Below, piece after piece: positions 36,403 to 44,724 of a stretch of 64,000 nucleotides of DNA; position 1 is the first letter of the stretch, and each line of letters starts with the position of its first letter. This stretch comes from Streptomyces sp. NBC_00286 (GTDB lineage Bacteria; Actinomycetota; Actinomycetes; Streptomycetales; Streptomycetaceae): NCBI RefSeq assembly GCF_036173125.1, contig NZ_CP108054.1:4650001-4714000 (forward strand), read 5' to 3'. The translations under genes and the position numbers were made by a program. The notes under the pieces were generated by a model. The model was not told the DNA's origin, did not search any database, and saw only the letters and a list, made by a program, of their open reading frames with translations.

Positions 36403-37775
36403 AATCGTTCTCCTGGGGATTCTGTGGAGTTGTCGGGGGTGGTGGCGTCGGGGGTAGTGGCGTCGTGAGCGGAGGCGTCGAGGGTGGCGGTTCCGGCGCG
36501 GGGCAGGAAGGCCTCCACCATGAAGCCGCCGTCGGACGTCTCCGTCGCCATGAGGGTGCCACCGAGCATCGCCGCGCGCTCCCGCATTCCCAGCAGACCA
36601 TGTCCCGCACCCGGCGACGGCGGGGCGGGGCGCCGGGGCGCGGAGTTGGCGACCCGGATCTGCAGGCCACGCGGGACGTGCGTGAGCTCCACGCGCACCT
36701 CCGAACCGGGCGCGTGCCGCAGCGCGTTGCTCAGCGCCTCCTGGATGATCCGGTACGCGGACAGCTCCACACCCGGCGGCAACGGAAGCACCTCGCCGCT
36801 GATCTCGGTGTTCACCTTCATGCCGGCGGCGCGCGTGTTCTCGACGAGCACGTCGAGGCGGTCGAGGGTGGGTTGTGGCGCATCGGGGGCGGCTCCGGTA
36901 CCGGGAGCGCCGATCCCGTACGGGTCCTCGGGGTTCTCCGAGCGCAGTACGCCCAGGACACGGCGCAGCTCGGTGAGCGCCTCCAGTGCGTTCTGCCGGA
37001 TGCCGTCGAGGTTCTCCCTGAGCTCGTCGGAAGGGTCCTTGACCAGGTGGGGGGCGACCTGGGCCTGGATGGAGATCACCGACATGTGGTGGGCGACCAC
37101 GTCGTGCAGCTCGCGCGCTATGCGGTTGCGCTCCTCGAGGACCGTACGGCGGGCGCGTTCCTCGGCGGTGATACCGGCCTGCTCGACGAGTTGGGTACGG
37201 GCTTCGCGGCGACCGCGCTGGGCGCTGCCGAGGAGGATGACGCCGGCGAACAGGGCCACGGCCAGCGTGCCCGTAGACGAGTAGTTCGCGGCACCGATGA
37301 GGCCCTGCACCACCCAGGTGACCAGCGCGGTCAGGGCGAACACCTCTGCGGAGACGCGGGTGGGTACCCGCAGCGCCAACAGGAACAGCACCATCGCGTG
37401 CGCGACCAGACCGGGCGGTCCCCATGGCCAGGGAGGAGTGAAGTCGAGCTGGTTCAGTTGAGACCGTGCTCCCATGGCCACCACGACCGTGGCCACCATC
37501 GACAGCTGCCACGCCGGGACCGGCCACCGCAGCGCCAACCCCACGGCGGCGCCCTGAGCCAGCGCGCACACCAGGCCGTACTCGGTACCCAGGTTGTAGC
37601 CGTCGCCGAACTGGTCCGCGTTGGCGATGGTGCTGCCGATCGCGACCAGGATCACCAGACCGTGCGGCAGCCAGCGCAACCACACCGAGGGCGGCAACGG
37701 GTCCGCCTTCCCGGTCCACAGGTCCTCGCGCAGCACCCGCAGTCCCCGCGCAAGGCGCTTCTCCACCGCTCTCAT
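36399..37775 (-). CDS. HisKA_3 sensor histidine kinase (pair 2)
   Basis: 458 aa from the ATG at 37775, 7 nt after a TAGGGT hexamer, so probably leaderless. About six membrane helices between residues 30 and 180 (HGLVILVAIGSTIANADQF, LVAHAMVLFLLALRVP and others). Phospho-His in RNRIARELHDVVAHHMSVI; ATPase segments EALSNALRHAPGSEV and GAGHGLLGMRERA. The C-terminus ends in an Asp/Thr/Ala repeat. The -10 lies over the stop of the upstream acyltransferase gene, so the kinase has its own promoter within the gene string. Confidence 0.94.
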   Translation of the reverse strand: MRAVEKRLARGLRVLREDLWTGKADPLPPSVWLRWLPHGLVILVAIGSTIANADQFGDGYNLGTEYGLVCALAQGAAVGLALRWPVPAWQLSMVATVVVAMGARSQLNQLDFTPPWPWGPPGLVAHAMVLFLLALRVPTRVSAEVFALTALVTWVVQGLIGAANYSSTGTLAVALFAGVILLGSAQRGRREARTQLVEQAGITAEERARRTVLEERNRIARELHDVVAHHMSVISIQAQVAPHLVKDPSDELRENLDGIRQNALEALTELRRVLGVLRSENPEDPYGIGAPGTGAAPDAPQPTLDRLDVLVENTRAAGMKVNTEISGEVLPLPPGVELSAYRIIQEALSNALRHAPGSEVRVELTHVPRGLQIRVANSAPRRPAPPSPGAGHGLLGMRERAAMLGGTLMATETSDGGFMVEAFLPRAGTATLDASAHDATTPDATTPDNSTESPGERL

Positions 37776-37785
37776 CCGCACAACC

Positions 37786-39150
37786 CTATGCACGGCGAAC
37801 TCCCTTGGCCCCCGCCCTGCCACGCTGTACGTGGACCACGCGCGACAGGCGCCCACCGCGACGGCGGCGCCCCTGCTCGTAGGAGCGAAAGGCGGCCCAG
37901 CACACCAGGAGGGCGAGGGCGAAGACCGGGAGCCAGGCGAAGCGGGCCAGCACCCAGGCCAGGCTGTCGGGAGTGGTGTGCAGTCCCGGGAGACGGCCCG
38001 CGAACAGGCCCGTCGCGGTGACCGACATCAGCGCCGTCTGGTGCCACAGGAAGATCGTCATCGCGGAGAGGTTGACGAACGCCACCGCCGCCCACGCCAC
38101 GGGCCGCCGCATCGCCCGGCGCAACGGCTCCCGGAGCAGCAACGCCAGACCGCACTGGGCCAGACCGAAGGTGACGGCGGCCAGGGTCGGCGGGTTGAGG
38201 TTGGAGACCGCGGAGCCGGGGACGCCGACCATCGACGCCGGGTAACCGGCCCACGCGACGAGCCCCGCGGTCGTCGCCGCACCACCGATCAGCAGCACCC
38301 ACCCGGCACGTCGCGTCAGCTCACCCCGCATCCAGGCCGCCCCCAGCGTGTACGGGACCAGCCAGCCCGCCGCCACATTGATCCAGCCCAGCCAGGCCGG
38401 ACCGCCGAAACCGAACCGTATGAGGTCCACATGGAGAACCACGGCCAGCGGCCACAGCGGGTTGACCCGGGCAACGAGTGGGGTCAGCGCCGTCAGCGCG
38501 GCGAAGACCAGCAAGAACCACAGGGGCGACAGGACGAGCTTCAGCAACGCATGCACCGTCGGCACACCCGTCCCCGTCACCAGCAGGCAGACGGCGGCCA
38601 CCGTCCACAGGCCCAGCACGGCGGCCACCGGCCCGAAGAGGCGCGACAGCCGCGTACGCAGCCACCTCCCGTACGTGATGCCACGGGCCCGCGCCGACTT
38701 GTAACTCTTGGTCACCACATGCCCGCCCACCAGGAAGAACACCGCGAGCGTCTGGAAGACCCAGGAGACCGGGGCCAGCCATGGCATGTACGCCAGCGGG
38801 CTCGACGTACGCAGCGCGCCGCCGTCCGCGACCAGTGCCGTGACCAGCCAGTGGCCGAGCACTATGCCGAGTATCGCGAAGGCGCGCAGGGCGTCGAGGG
38901 AACGGTCGCGGTGGGGTGGGGTGGCGGTGTCGATCTGGTGGGCGGTGCGGTGGAGGCGGTGGAAGGCTTTTTGGGGGAGGCGTTTCCGGAGGGGGCCTTC
39001 TTGGGGGAGGCGTTTCCGGAGGAGGCCTGCTCCGGGGAGCGGGGGTGGGGTGGTGATGGGCAAGGTGCCGGGCTGGGCGGCGTTTCGCGTGGAGTCCTTC
39101 GGGGGGCCCTCCCCCTCCCCCACCCTCCCCCTCAACTTCAGCTCACGCAT
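37786..39150 (-). CDS. Acyltransferase 3 family membrane protein
   Basis: 454 aa from the ATG at 39150 with GGAGG at 6-nt spacing. The first 80 residues are Arg/Pro/Lys-rich and carry a 10-residue duplication (LLRKRLPQEG / PLRKRLPQKA) from a 30-bp direct repeat at 38971 and 39001. The membrane domain starts at RSLDALRAFAILGIVLGHW, with the catalytic-type His, and has ten or so helices. Family members O-acylate sugars or lipids at the membrane; substrate unknown. Overlaps the preceding hydrolase gene by 8 nt. Confidence 0.88.
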   Translation of the reverse strand: MRELKLRGRVGEGEGPPKDSTRNAAQPGTLPITTPPPLPGAGLLRKRLPQEGPLRKRLPQKAFHRLHRTAHQIDTATPPHRDRSLDALRAFAILGIVLGHWLVTALVADGGALRTSSPLAYMPWLAPVSWVFQTLAVFFLVGGHVVTKSYKSARARGITYGRWLRTRLSRLFGPVAAVLGLWTVAAVCLLVTGTGVPTVHALLKLVLSPLWFLLVFAALTALTPLVARVNPLWPLAVVLHVDLIRFGFGGPAWLGWINVAAGWLVPYTLGAAWMRGELTRRAGWVLLIGGAATTAGLVAWAGYPASMVGVPGSAVSNLNPPTLAAVTFGLAQCGLALLLREPLRRAMRRPVAWAAVAFVNLSAMTIFLWHQTALMSVTATGLFAGRLPGLHTTPDSLAWVLARFAWLPVFALALLVCWAAFRSYEQGRRRRGGRLSRVVHVQRGRAGAKGVRRA

Positions 39151-40453
39151 GGGTCACCTCCGCAGTCTCGCCAAGGACGATCCGGGCGAGGTTGTCCAGG
39201 GACACCGAGCCCGGCTTGAGGTAGTCGCTGTGGCCGCCGTCGCCCGCCGCGAAAACGCGCGCGCCGAAGTCCGACGACACGGGGTCGGTGCCGAAACCGA
39301 CCGTGGTGCCGAACAGGTCGGCCTTGGTGTGCGGGACGTCCGCGATCCAGTCGTCGGCGCCCCGGCCCGCCCAGACGCGGGCGTTCGTGTGCAGTCCGGC
39401 AACGGAGTCGGCGCCGGTTCCGGGGCTGCCGAAGAGCGCGATGTCGGAGACATCGAGGTCGCCCTCGCCGATCTCAGCGCCCTGACCGCTTGCGGGGCGC
39501 GAGGCAACGGCGGCCCGGGACGCACCGGCGGGTTCGCCAGGCCCCGCGAACCGGGCGGAACCCGCGGCCCGGAAGGCGCTCTCGGCCGCCTCCGCGCACA
39601 CAACGCTTCCGTACGAGTGGCACAGCAGCGAGACCTGGGCCTGCGGATTCAGGGCCTCCAACTCCCGTATGAATCCCCGCAGTTCAGGCGCCGCATCCTT
39701 CGCACGCCCCGTGGTGAGGACCTCGGGGCTTATGGTTCCGGGCGTCTCATAGCCGAGCCAGGCGACAACGGCGCCACGTATCCCGAGCCGTTTGTGCAAG
39801 GCGTCGGCGCCCGCGCGGAAGCGCTTGTACGTGTCCAGGTTCGTGTCGGAGCCGGGCACGAGCATGGCCACGCGCTCGGCCTTCGCGAGGTCGCCGAAGA
39901 CCTCGATGGCGCGGCCGGAGCCTCGGGCGTCGAAGGAGAGGAAGTTCCGGCCCGGGGCCGCCATGGAGCGAACCGCCGCCGCGCGGCCGTGGTCGCCGTG
40001 GTCGGCGGCCATACGGGCAGCCTCGGCGGCGTTCGCACGGTTCGCGGCGTACGCCTCGTCCAGGGTGGCCGGGGTCACCGCCGTGAGGCGGGCCGGTGCG
40101 GGGGCCGGTATCCCCGGGTGCGCGGCAACGGCGGAGACCGGAACGACCACTGCCGCCGTGACCAGCACAGCAAGCAGACCGCGCGACAGCCGGCCGCGCC
40201 GCCGGAGCCACCCCGACCGCCGCACCCGAGCTGAACCAGCATCCGGACCAGCCGACGGAGCCGACGGAGCCGAACGAGCCGACCCAGCCGCCTCCTCCGC
40301 CCCCGCCGCCGAATCCGGCCTCGCCTCAGACTCTGGCCTCACTCCAGACTCTGGCCTCACTCCAGACTCTGGCCTCACTCCAGACTCTGACCTCACTCCA
40401 GACTCTGACCTCACTCCAGGCTCCGACAGCCTCAGCCTCCCCCGTACCCCCAT
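39143..40453 (-). CDS. Membrane-anchored alpha/beta hydrolase, DUF1023-like
   Basis: 436 aa. N-terminus contains a tandem repeat (GVRSES/GVRPES, five units), then a basic segment and a membrane helix (LLAVLVTAAVVVPVSAVAAHPG, near 92-113). The hydrolase domain has nucleophile elbow LLCHSYGSVVCA, FGSPGTGADSV and a late GGHSDYL histidine, matching DUF1023. These are mostly exported or anchored hydrolases of unknown substrate. Coupled to the acyltransferase by an 8-nt overlap, so the two may modify the same cell-surface compound. Confidence 0.85.
   Translation of the reverse strand: MGVRGRLRLSEPGVRSESGVRSESGVRPESGVRPESGVRPESEARPDSAAGAEEAAGSARSAPSAPSAGPDAGSARVRRSGWLRRRGRLSRGLLAVLVTAAVVVPVSAVAAHPGIPAPAPARLTAVTPATLDEAYAANRANAAEAARMAADHGDHGRAAAVRSMAAPGRNFLSFDARGSGRAIEVFGDLAKAERVAMLVPGSDTNLDTYKRFRAGADALHKRLGIRGAVVAWLGYETPGTISPEVLTTGRAKDAAPELRGFIRELEALNPQAQVSLLCHSYGSVVCAEAAESAFRAAGSARFAGPGEPAGASRAAVASRPASGQGAEIGEGDLDVSDIALFGSPGTGADSVAGLHTNARVWAGRGADDWIADVPHTKADLFGTTVGFGTDPVSSDFGARVFAAGDGGHSDYLKPGSVSLDNLARIVLGETAEVTHA
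40324..40430. repeat. 18-bp tandem repeat within the hydrolase N-terminus
   Basis: Five units of actctggcctcactccag type (two carry gac for gcc), encoding GVRxES. Unit length is a multiple of three, so copy number can change without frameshift. Confidence 0.85.
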
Positions 40454-40746
40454 GACGCCCGTGCCCCCAGTCCCAGCTCACCGACCCGCTCATCGGGCCT
40501 AACTGGAAAGGAAGTTACGGACGCGACCTCGTGGTCGGCGTCCCGCCAGGGAGCTCACCTGGGACGTAGCTCTCAGGTATTAGGGGTATTACCGGGCGGC
40601 CGAACCGGAGTGGCTGCCGTGCTCATATCTGGACTGACCGGTCACCGTTCGCCGCCGCCCGCCACAGCGGGACAGCCCCATGTCGGCCCACGTCACAGGG
40701 CTGATACCGTCCGGCCAACGTTCGAACAGCGTTGAGAGGTTGGAGC

Positions 40747-41661
40747 ATGCCGGATGACGACGCAGCCCGTGTAGCCGCGGAACCGGACGCCGCCGTCGCT
40801 GCCCGCGCCGCAGCCGAGGAGCAGTCGGCCTTCTCGCATCCGCCTGTCGATCCCGACACCACCGCCGCGTACGGCGACCATCCCGACCAGGTGATCGACT
40901 TCTATGCGCCGCGCGGGGGCGAGGAGTCGGCCCCGTTCGTCATCGTTCTGCACGGGGGCGCCTGGCGGGCCGCGTACGACCGTCGGCACATCACGCCGTT
41001 CGCGGACTTCCTGGCCCGGCGCGGGTTCGCGGTGGCCAACGTCGAGTACCGGCGTGGCGGTGGCGGGCCGGGGGAGGGCGAAGGCGATGACGGTTCCGTC
41101 GCGGGGCGTTGGCCGGACACCTTCGACGACATCGCGGCGGCACTCGACGCGATCCCCGGTCTCGTACGGGATGCCCTGCCGCAGGCAGATGCGCGCCGTA
41201 CGGTGATCACCGGCCACTCGGCGGGCGGGCAGCTCGCCCTGTGGGCCGCCGCCCGGCATCTGCTGCCGGAGGACGCACCCTGGCGTACGGATCGGCCCGC
41301 GCCGCTGCGCGGTGTCGTCGCGCTCGCTCCGATCGCGGACTTCGCCGTCGCCGAGAAGCTCGACGTGTGCGGAGGCGCGGCCCCTCAACTCCTGGGCGGG
41401 GAAGGGAAGTTCGCCGAGCGGCAGCCATACGCCGATCCCGCTCTCCTCCTCCCCACCGGAATCGCCACGACCCTGGTCCAGGGCCGCACGGATGTCGTCG
41501 TACCCCAGGCCGTCGCCGAGTCGTACGCGGACGCCGCGGCGAAGGCGGGCGAGGTGGTGGGGCTCACGCTCCTCGATGACGTGGGGCACTTCCCGCTGAT
41601 CGATCCGGCCGCGGACGCGTGCGCGGTGGTGGCGGAGGAGATCGCACAGCTGGCCTGGTGA
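40747..41661 (+). CDS. Alpha/beta hydrolase, probable kynurenine formamidase
   Basis: 304 aa from the ATG at 40747, with GAGAGG upstream. HSL/esterase-like: oxyanion motif FVIVLHGGAWRAAY, nucleophile elbow VITGHSAGGQLALW, acid in QGRTDVVVPQ and His in LLDDVGHFPLID. These form a Ser-Asp-His triad. In this fold HGGAW plus GHSAGG is shared with N-formylkynurenine formamidases. Kynureninase and tryptophan dioxygenase genes lie 0.8-2.8 kb away, and the pathway needs this step, so that role is likely but not shown. Confidence 0.8.
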   Translation: MPDDDAARVAAEPDAAVAARAAAEEQSAFSHPPVDPDTTAAYGDHPDQVIDFYAPRGGEESAPFVIVLHGGAWRAAYDRRHITPFADFLARRGFAVANVEYRRGGGGPGEGEGDDGSVAGRWPDTFDDIAAALDAIPGLVRDALPQADARRTVITGHSAGGQLALWAAARHLLPEDAPWRTDRPAPLRGVVALAPIADFAVAEKLDVCGGAAPQLLGGEGKFAERQPYADPALLLPTGIATTLVQGRTDVVVPQAVAESYADAAAKAGEVVGLTLLDDVGHFPLIDPAADACAVVAEEIAQLAW

Positions 41662-42004
41662 GTCGGTGGGCAATGGTGGATGTCACCAGGCGTGGGTGTC
41701 CCTGCTGCGGGCCGCGTCCCACGGCACGGCGAGCGGAGCCTCGCGGTGCTCGGGCGGCACCTTCCAGCTCGTGTGGCATTCGCTCTGCAACGGGCTTCCT
41801 CTCTGCCCTGTTGCGAAACGGTGGCCTACAAATTGTAGGTTCGGTTCATGGACGCCTAACGGGCACGAGCGAGTGCACCCACACGAAACAGGTCCGATCG
41901 CCGAGCCAAGGTAGGTACGCGTACTCAAGCCGCAGCCGTTCCCCCGCGACATGGTTGACCTCAACAGATCACGCAACACCGTGTCGTCTCGAAGGAGTTC
42001 GGAA
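41662..42004. other. Gap with palindrome and a possible small gene
   Basis: 343 nt. Contains the minus-strand 35-codon ORF described separately and a 15-bp palindrome cctacaa-a-ttgtagg (41825-41839), which is AT-rich for this genome and includes TACAAT on the minus strand. Near 42000 lies the ribosome binding site of the next gene. Confidence 0.5.
41683..41790 (-). CDS. Possible 35-codon protein
   Basis: TTG at 41790, with GAGAGGAAG just upstream, opens a frame ending in TGA at 41683. The product contains ECHTSWKVPPEHREAPLAV and ends SRDTHAW. Nearly every third codon base is G or C, as in real genes here, whereas the upstream part of the frame is not. A TACAAT hexamer within the palindrome 41825-41839 could be its -10. 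No family recognised; it could also be the 3' end of a lost gene. Confidence 0.35.
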   Translation of the reverse strand: MQSECHTSWKVPPEHREAPLAVPWDAARSRDTHAW

Positions 42005-42331
42005 ATGGCTTCCTCTTTGCGTTCCCTGGCCCAGCCCCTTCGCCGCAACCTGGCGAACCCTGCCGCCCTCGGTTATCTGGCCGTTGTGGCCGCCGTCGGT
42101 GTCTGGGTCGGGGTGGACGCGCTGTTCGTCGAGCACGCGGATGCCAGTCTTGCGGGAGTCTGGCTGTTCGTCGTCACCGCTCCGACCTCGTTCCTGTTCT
42201 TGGCCCTTCCCGGCGCGCTGCCCATCATCGGCGTCGCTGTCGGAGCTGTCACCCAGGCGTCCGTGCTCGGCGCCGCGTACCGCTGGTTCCGTAACCGGCC
42301 CGCGCAGCGTGCCGGCATCAGCAACGCCTGA
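42005..42331 (+). CDS. Small membrane protein of unknown function
   Basis: 108 aa from the ATG at 42005 with AAGGAG at 7-nt spacing. Three hydrophobic segments (ALGYLAVVAAVGVWVGVDAL, GVWLFVVTAPTSFLFLALPG, ALPIIGVAVGAVTQASVLGA), short loops and a basic C-terminus. It is placed between the putative formamidase and kynureninase genes, but on the plus strand. No function known. Confidence 0.75.
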   Translation: MASSLRSLAQPLRRNLANPAALGYLAVVAAVGVWVGVDALFVEHADASLAGVWLFVVTAPTSFLFLALPGALPIIGVAVGAVTQASVLGAAYRWFRNRPAQRAGISNA

Positions 42332-42440
42332 CGCACCGCACCATCAACTTCGGACACGGCTGTGCGCGCAGCCACAGGCCGACGGCGGAGTCACACACAA
42401 GGTGCGGTCCCGCCGTCCCTGCAGGCGCGGGCAGTACGGC

Positions 42441-43625
42441 TCAGCCGACCACGCCCGCCAACACCCTCACCGCCCTCTCCACATCCCCGAACCCCACATA
42501 CAACGGCGTGAAGCCGAAGCGCAGGATGTCCGGTTCGCGGAAGTCGCCGACCACGCCCCGCGCGATCAGGCGGCGCATCACCTCGCGTGCGTCATCGCAG
42601 CGCAGCGCGACCTGGCTGCCCCGGTCCGCGTGGGCCGTCGGCGTCACCGACTCCACGCGGCCCTCGGGGACGTAGGCCGCTACGCACTCCAGGAAGAAGT
42701 CCGTGAGGGCGAGGGACTTGGTGCGGACCGTTTCGATCGAGACGCCTTCCCATACCTCCAGCGCCGCCTCCAGGGCCAGCATGGAGAGGATGTCCGGGGT
42801 GCCGACGCGGCCGCGTGGTGCGCCCCGCGCGGGCTCGTACGAAGGCCGCATGCCGAAGGGGTCCACGTGGGAGTTCCAGCCGGGTAGCGGGGAGTCGAAG
42901 CGGTCCTGGAGGTCTCGGCGTACGTACAGGAAGGCGGGGGAACCGGGGCCGCCGTTCAGGTACTTGTACGTGCAGCCGACCGCCAGGTCCACGCCGTGCT
43001 CGTCGAGGCCCACCGGCAGGGCGCCCGCGCTGTGGCACAGGTCCCAGACCGCGACAGCCCCCGCCTCATGCACGGCCGCCGTCAAAGAAGGCAGGTCGTG
43101 GAGGCGGCCCGTGCGGTAGTCGACGTGGTTCAGCAGCACCGCCGCGGTACGCGGGCCGAGTGCCGGCCGTACGTCGCCGGGGGCCACCGCACGCACCGTA
43201 CAGCCGGTCATACGGGCCGCCGACTCGGCGATGTAGCCATCCGTGGGGAAGGTTGTCGCATCCACCACGATCTCGTCGCGGCCATCCCCGGCCAGCCGTA
43301 CCGCCCCGACAACCGCCTTGAAGACGTTGACACTTGTCGAGTCGCCCACCACGATCTGCCCGGCCGCCGCGCCCACCAGCGGAGCGATGCGGTCGCCGAT
43401 CCGTTCGGGCGCCGTCCACCAGCCGCCTTCGTCCCAGGAGCGGATGCGCAGTTCGCCCCACTGGCGCCGTACGACGTCCTCGACGCGGCCGGGCACGGCC
43501 GTCGGCAGCGCGCCGAGCGAGTTCCCGTCCAGGTACACGACCTCATCCAGTACGAACTGCGAGCGCAGCTTGGCCAGTTCGTCGGCCGCGTCCAACTCCA
43601 CGGACCTCGCGGTCAGTTCAGACAT
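42441..43625 (-). CDS. kynU: Kynureninase
   Basis: 394 aa. PLP enzyme that cleaves kynurenine to anthranilate and alanine. Visible: YLDGNSLGALPTAV at the N-terminus, WDEGGWW and the PLP lysine in AVGCTYKYLNGGPGSPAF (K221), with DLCHSAGALPV upstream and RVGTPDILSM downstream. ATG at 43625 overlaps the last 8 nt of the tryptophan dioxygenase gene, so both are one operon. The product anthranilate can return to tryptophan synthesis or feed secondary metabolites. Confidence 0.95.
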   Translation of the reverse strand: MSELTARSVELDAADELAKLRSQFVLDEVVYLDGNSLGALPTAVPGRVEDVVRRQWGELRIRSWDEGGWWTAPERIGDRIAPLVGAAAGQIVVGDSTSVNVFKAVVGAVRLAGDGRDEIVVDATTFPTDGYIAESAARMTGCTVRAVAPGDVRPALGPRTAAVLLNHVDYRTGRLHDLPSLTAAVHEAGAVAVWDLCHSAGALPVGLDEHGVDLAVGCTYKYLNGGPGSPAFLYVRRDLQDRFDSPLPGWNSHVDPFGMRPSYEPARGAPRGRVGTPDILSMLALEAALEVWEGVSIETVRTKSLALTDFFLECVAAYVPEGRVESVTPTAHADRGSQVALRCDDAREVMRRLIARGVVGDFREPDILRFGFTPLYVGFGDVERAVRVLAGVVG

Positions 43626-44448
43626 AGGACCGCGCCGTCCACAGCTCGGGGAACACGTTCTTCCGCGCCCGTTTCTCCAGCCAGGCCACGCCTGCCGAAC
43701 CGCCGGTCCCGGGCTTCGCGCCCATCGCGCGCCGGGTCGCGACCAGGTGGTCGTTGCGCCACCGCCACACCAGCTCGGCGACGTCGGTCAACGCCTCGCC
43801 GAGGCGGGCCAGTTCGGAGGTGTCGTCGCCCGCGTACAGGGCCGCCCACACCTGCTCGACCTCGGGCGACGGCTCGTACCTGAGCGAGACGTCGCGTTCG
43901 AGTACGGCGGCGGGAATCGCGTACCCGCGCCGGGCCAGGAGCCTCAACACCTCGTCGTACAGGCTCGGTTCATGCAGCGCCTTCTCCAGCTCGGCGTGCA
44001 CGCGCGGCGCGCCCCGGTGCGGTACGAGCATGGACGAGGACTTCTCGCCGAGCAGGAACTCCATCCGCCGGTACATCGCGGACTGGAAGCCGGAGCCTTC
44101 GCCGAGGGCGTTGCGGTACGAGTTGAACTGGGCCGGGGTCAGCTGGCCGAGGGGCTTCCATGAGGCGTTCAGCGCCTCCAGCTCCCGTACGGACCGCTTC
44201 AGCGCCGCCACCGCGACCGGTACGTCGTCCTCGCGCAGCGCCTTCGTCGCGGTCTCCCACTCGTGGACGATGACCGTGAACCACAGCTCCATCACCTGGG
44301 TCGTGACCAGGAAGACCATCTCTCCGGGATCGTCGGAGAGGGTGTGCTGGAGGTGGGTGAGCACATCCGCCTGTACGTAGTCCTCGTACGGGGTCGTGCC
44401 GTGGAAGTCGAGATGCGGGGTCTCGGGCTCTGCAGCCTCGTGGGACAT
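43618..44448 (-). CDS. Tryptophan 2,3-dioxygenase
   Basis: 276 aa from the ATG at 44448, with AGGAGA at 6-nt spacing; the upstream extension of the frame lacks family features. Haem enzyme opening the indole ring to N-formylkynurenine. Visible: FHGTTPYEDYVQADVL, FLVTTQVMELWFTVIVHEW with the catalytic-type His/Glu region, and GEGSGFQSAMYRRMEFLLGEK. First gene of the operon with kynureninase. Confidence 0.95.
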   Translation of the reverse strand: MSHEAAEPETPHLDFHGTTPYEDYVQADVLTHLQHTLSDDPGEMVFLVTTQVMELWFTVIVHEWETATKALREDDVPVAVAALKRSVRELEALNASWKPLGQLTPAQFNSYRNALGEGSGFQSAMYRRMEFLLGEKSSSMLVPHRGAPRVHAELEKALHEPSLYDEVLRLLARRGYAIPAAVLERDVSLRYEPSPEVEQVWAALYAGDDTSELARLGEALTDVAELVWRWRNDHLVATRRAMGAKPGTGGSAGVAWLEKRARKNVFPELWTARSYV

Positions 44449-44724
44449 CGCTGTCTCCTGTTGTGTACTCCGGGTAGCGGTCCGCCCCTGCCGTTTTCGA
44501 CACGGGGGCCCCGGTCCCCACTCCGCATCTTGCGCAGTCGCTTCGCCGGATCGCAAGGGCGACCTGGTCACACCGGACCGGGCACCTGCTCCTCCGGGAA
44601 CATCGCCGGTACAGCGAACACACAGCTTGTGAGGAGTGTGTGTCGACTCCCAGCTCACCTGCGGACGTTCATTTCGGCTTCTAGGTTGGGCATTTGGAGT
44701 TGAACGTTCGACATGGGGGGAACC

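Noticed and set aside
40324..40430. 18-bp repeats as a CRISPR or iteron array
   Set aside because: Contiguous, in frame and encoding GVRxES; no cas or rep genes.
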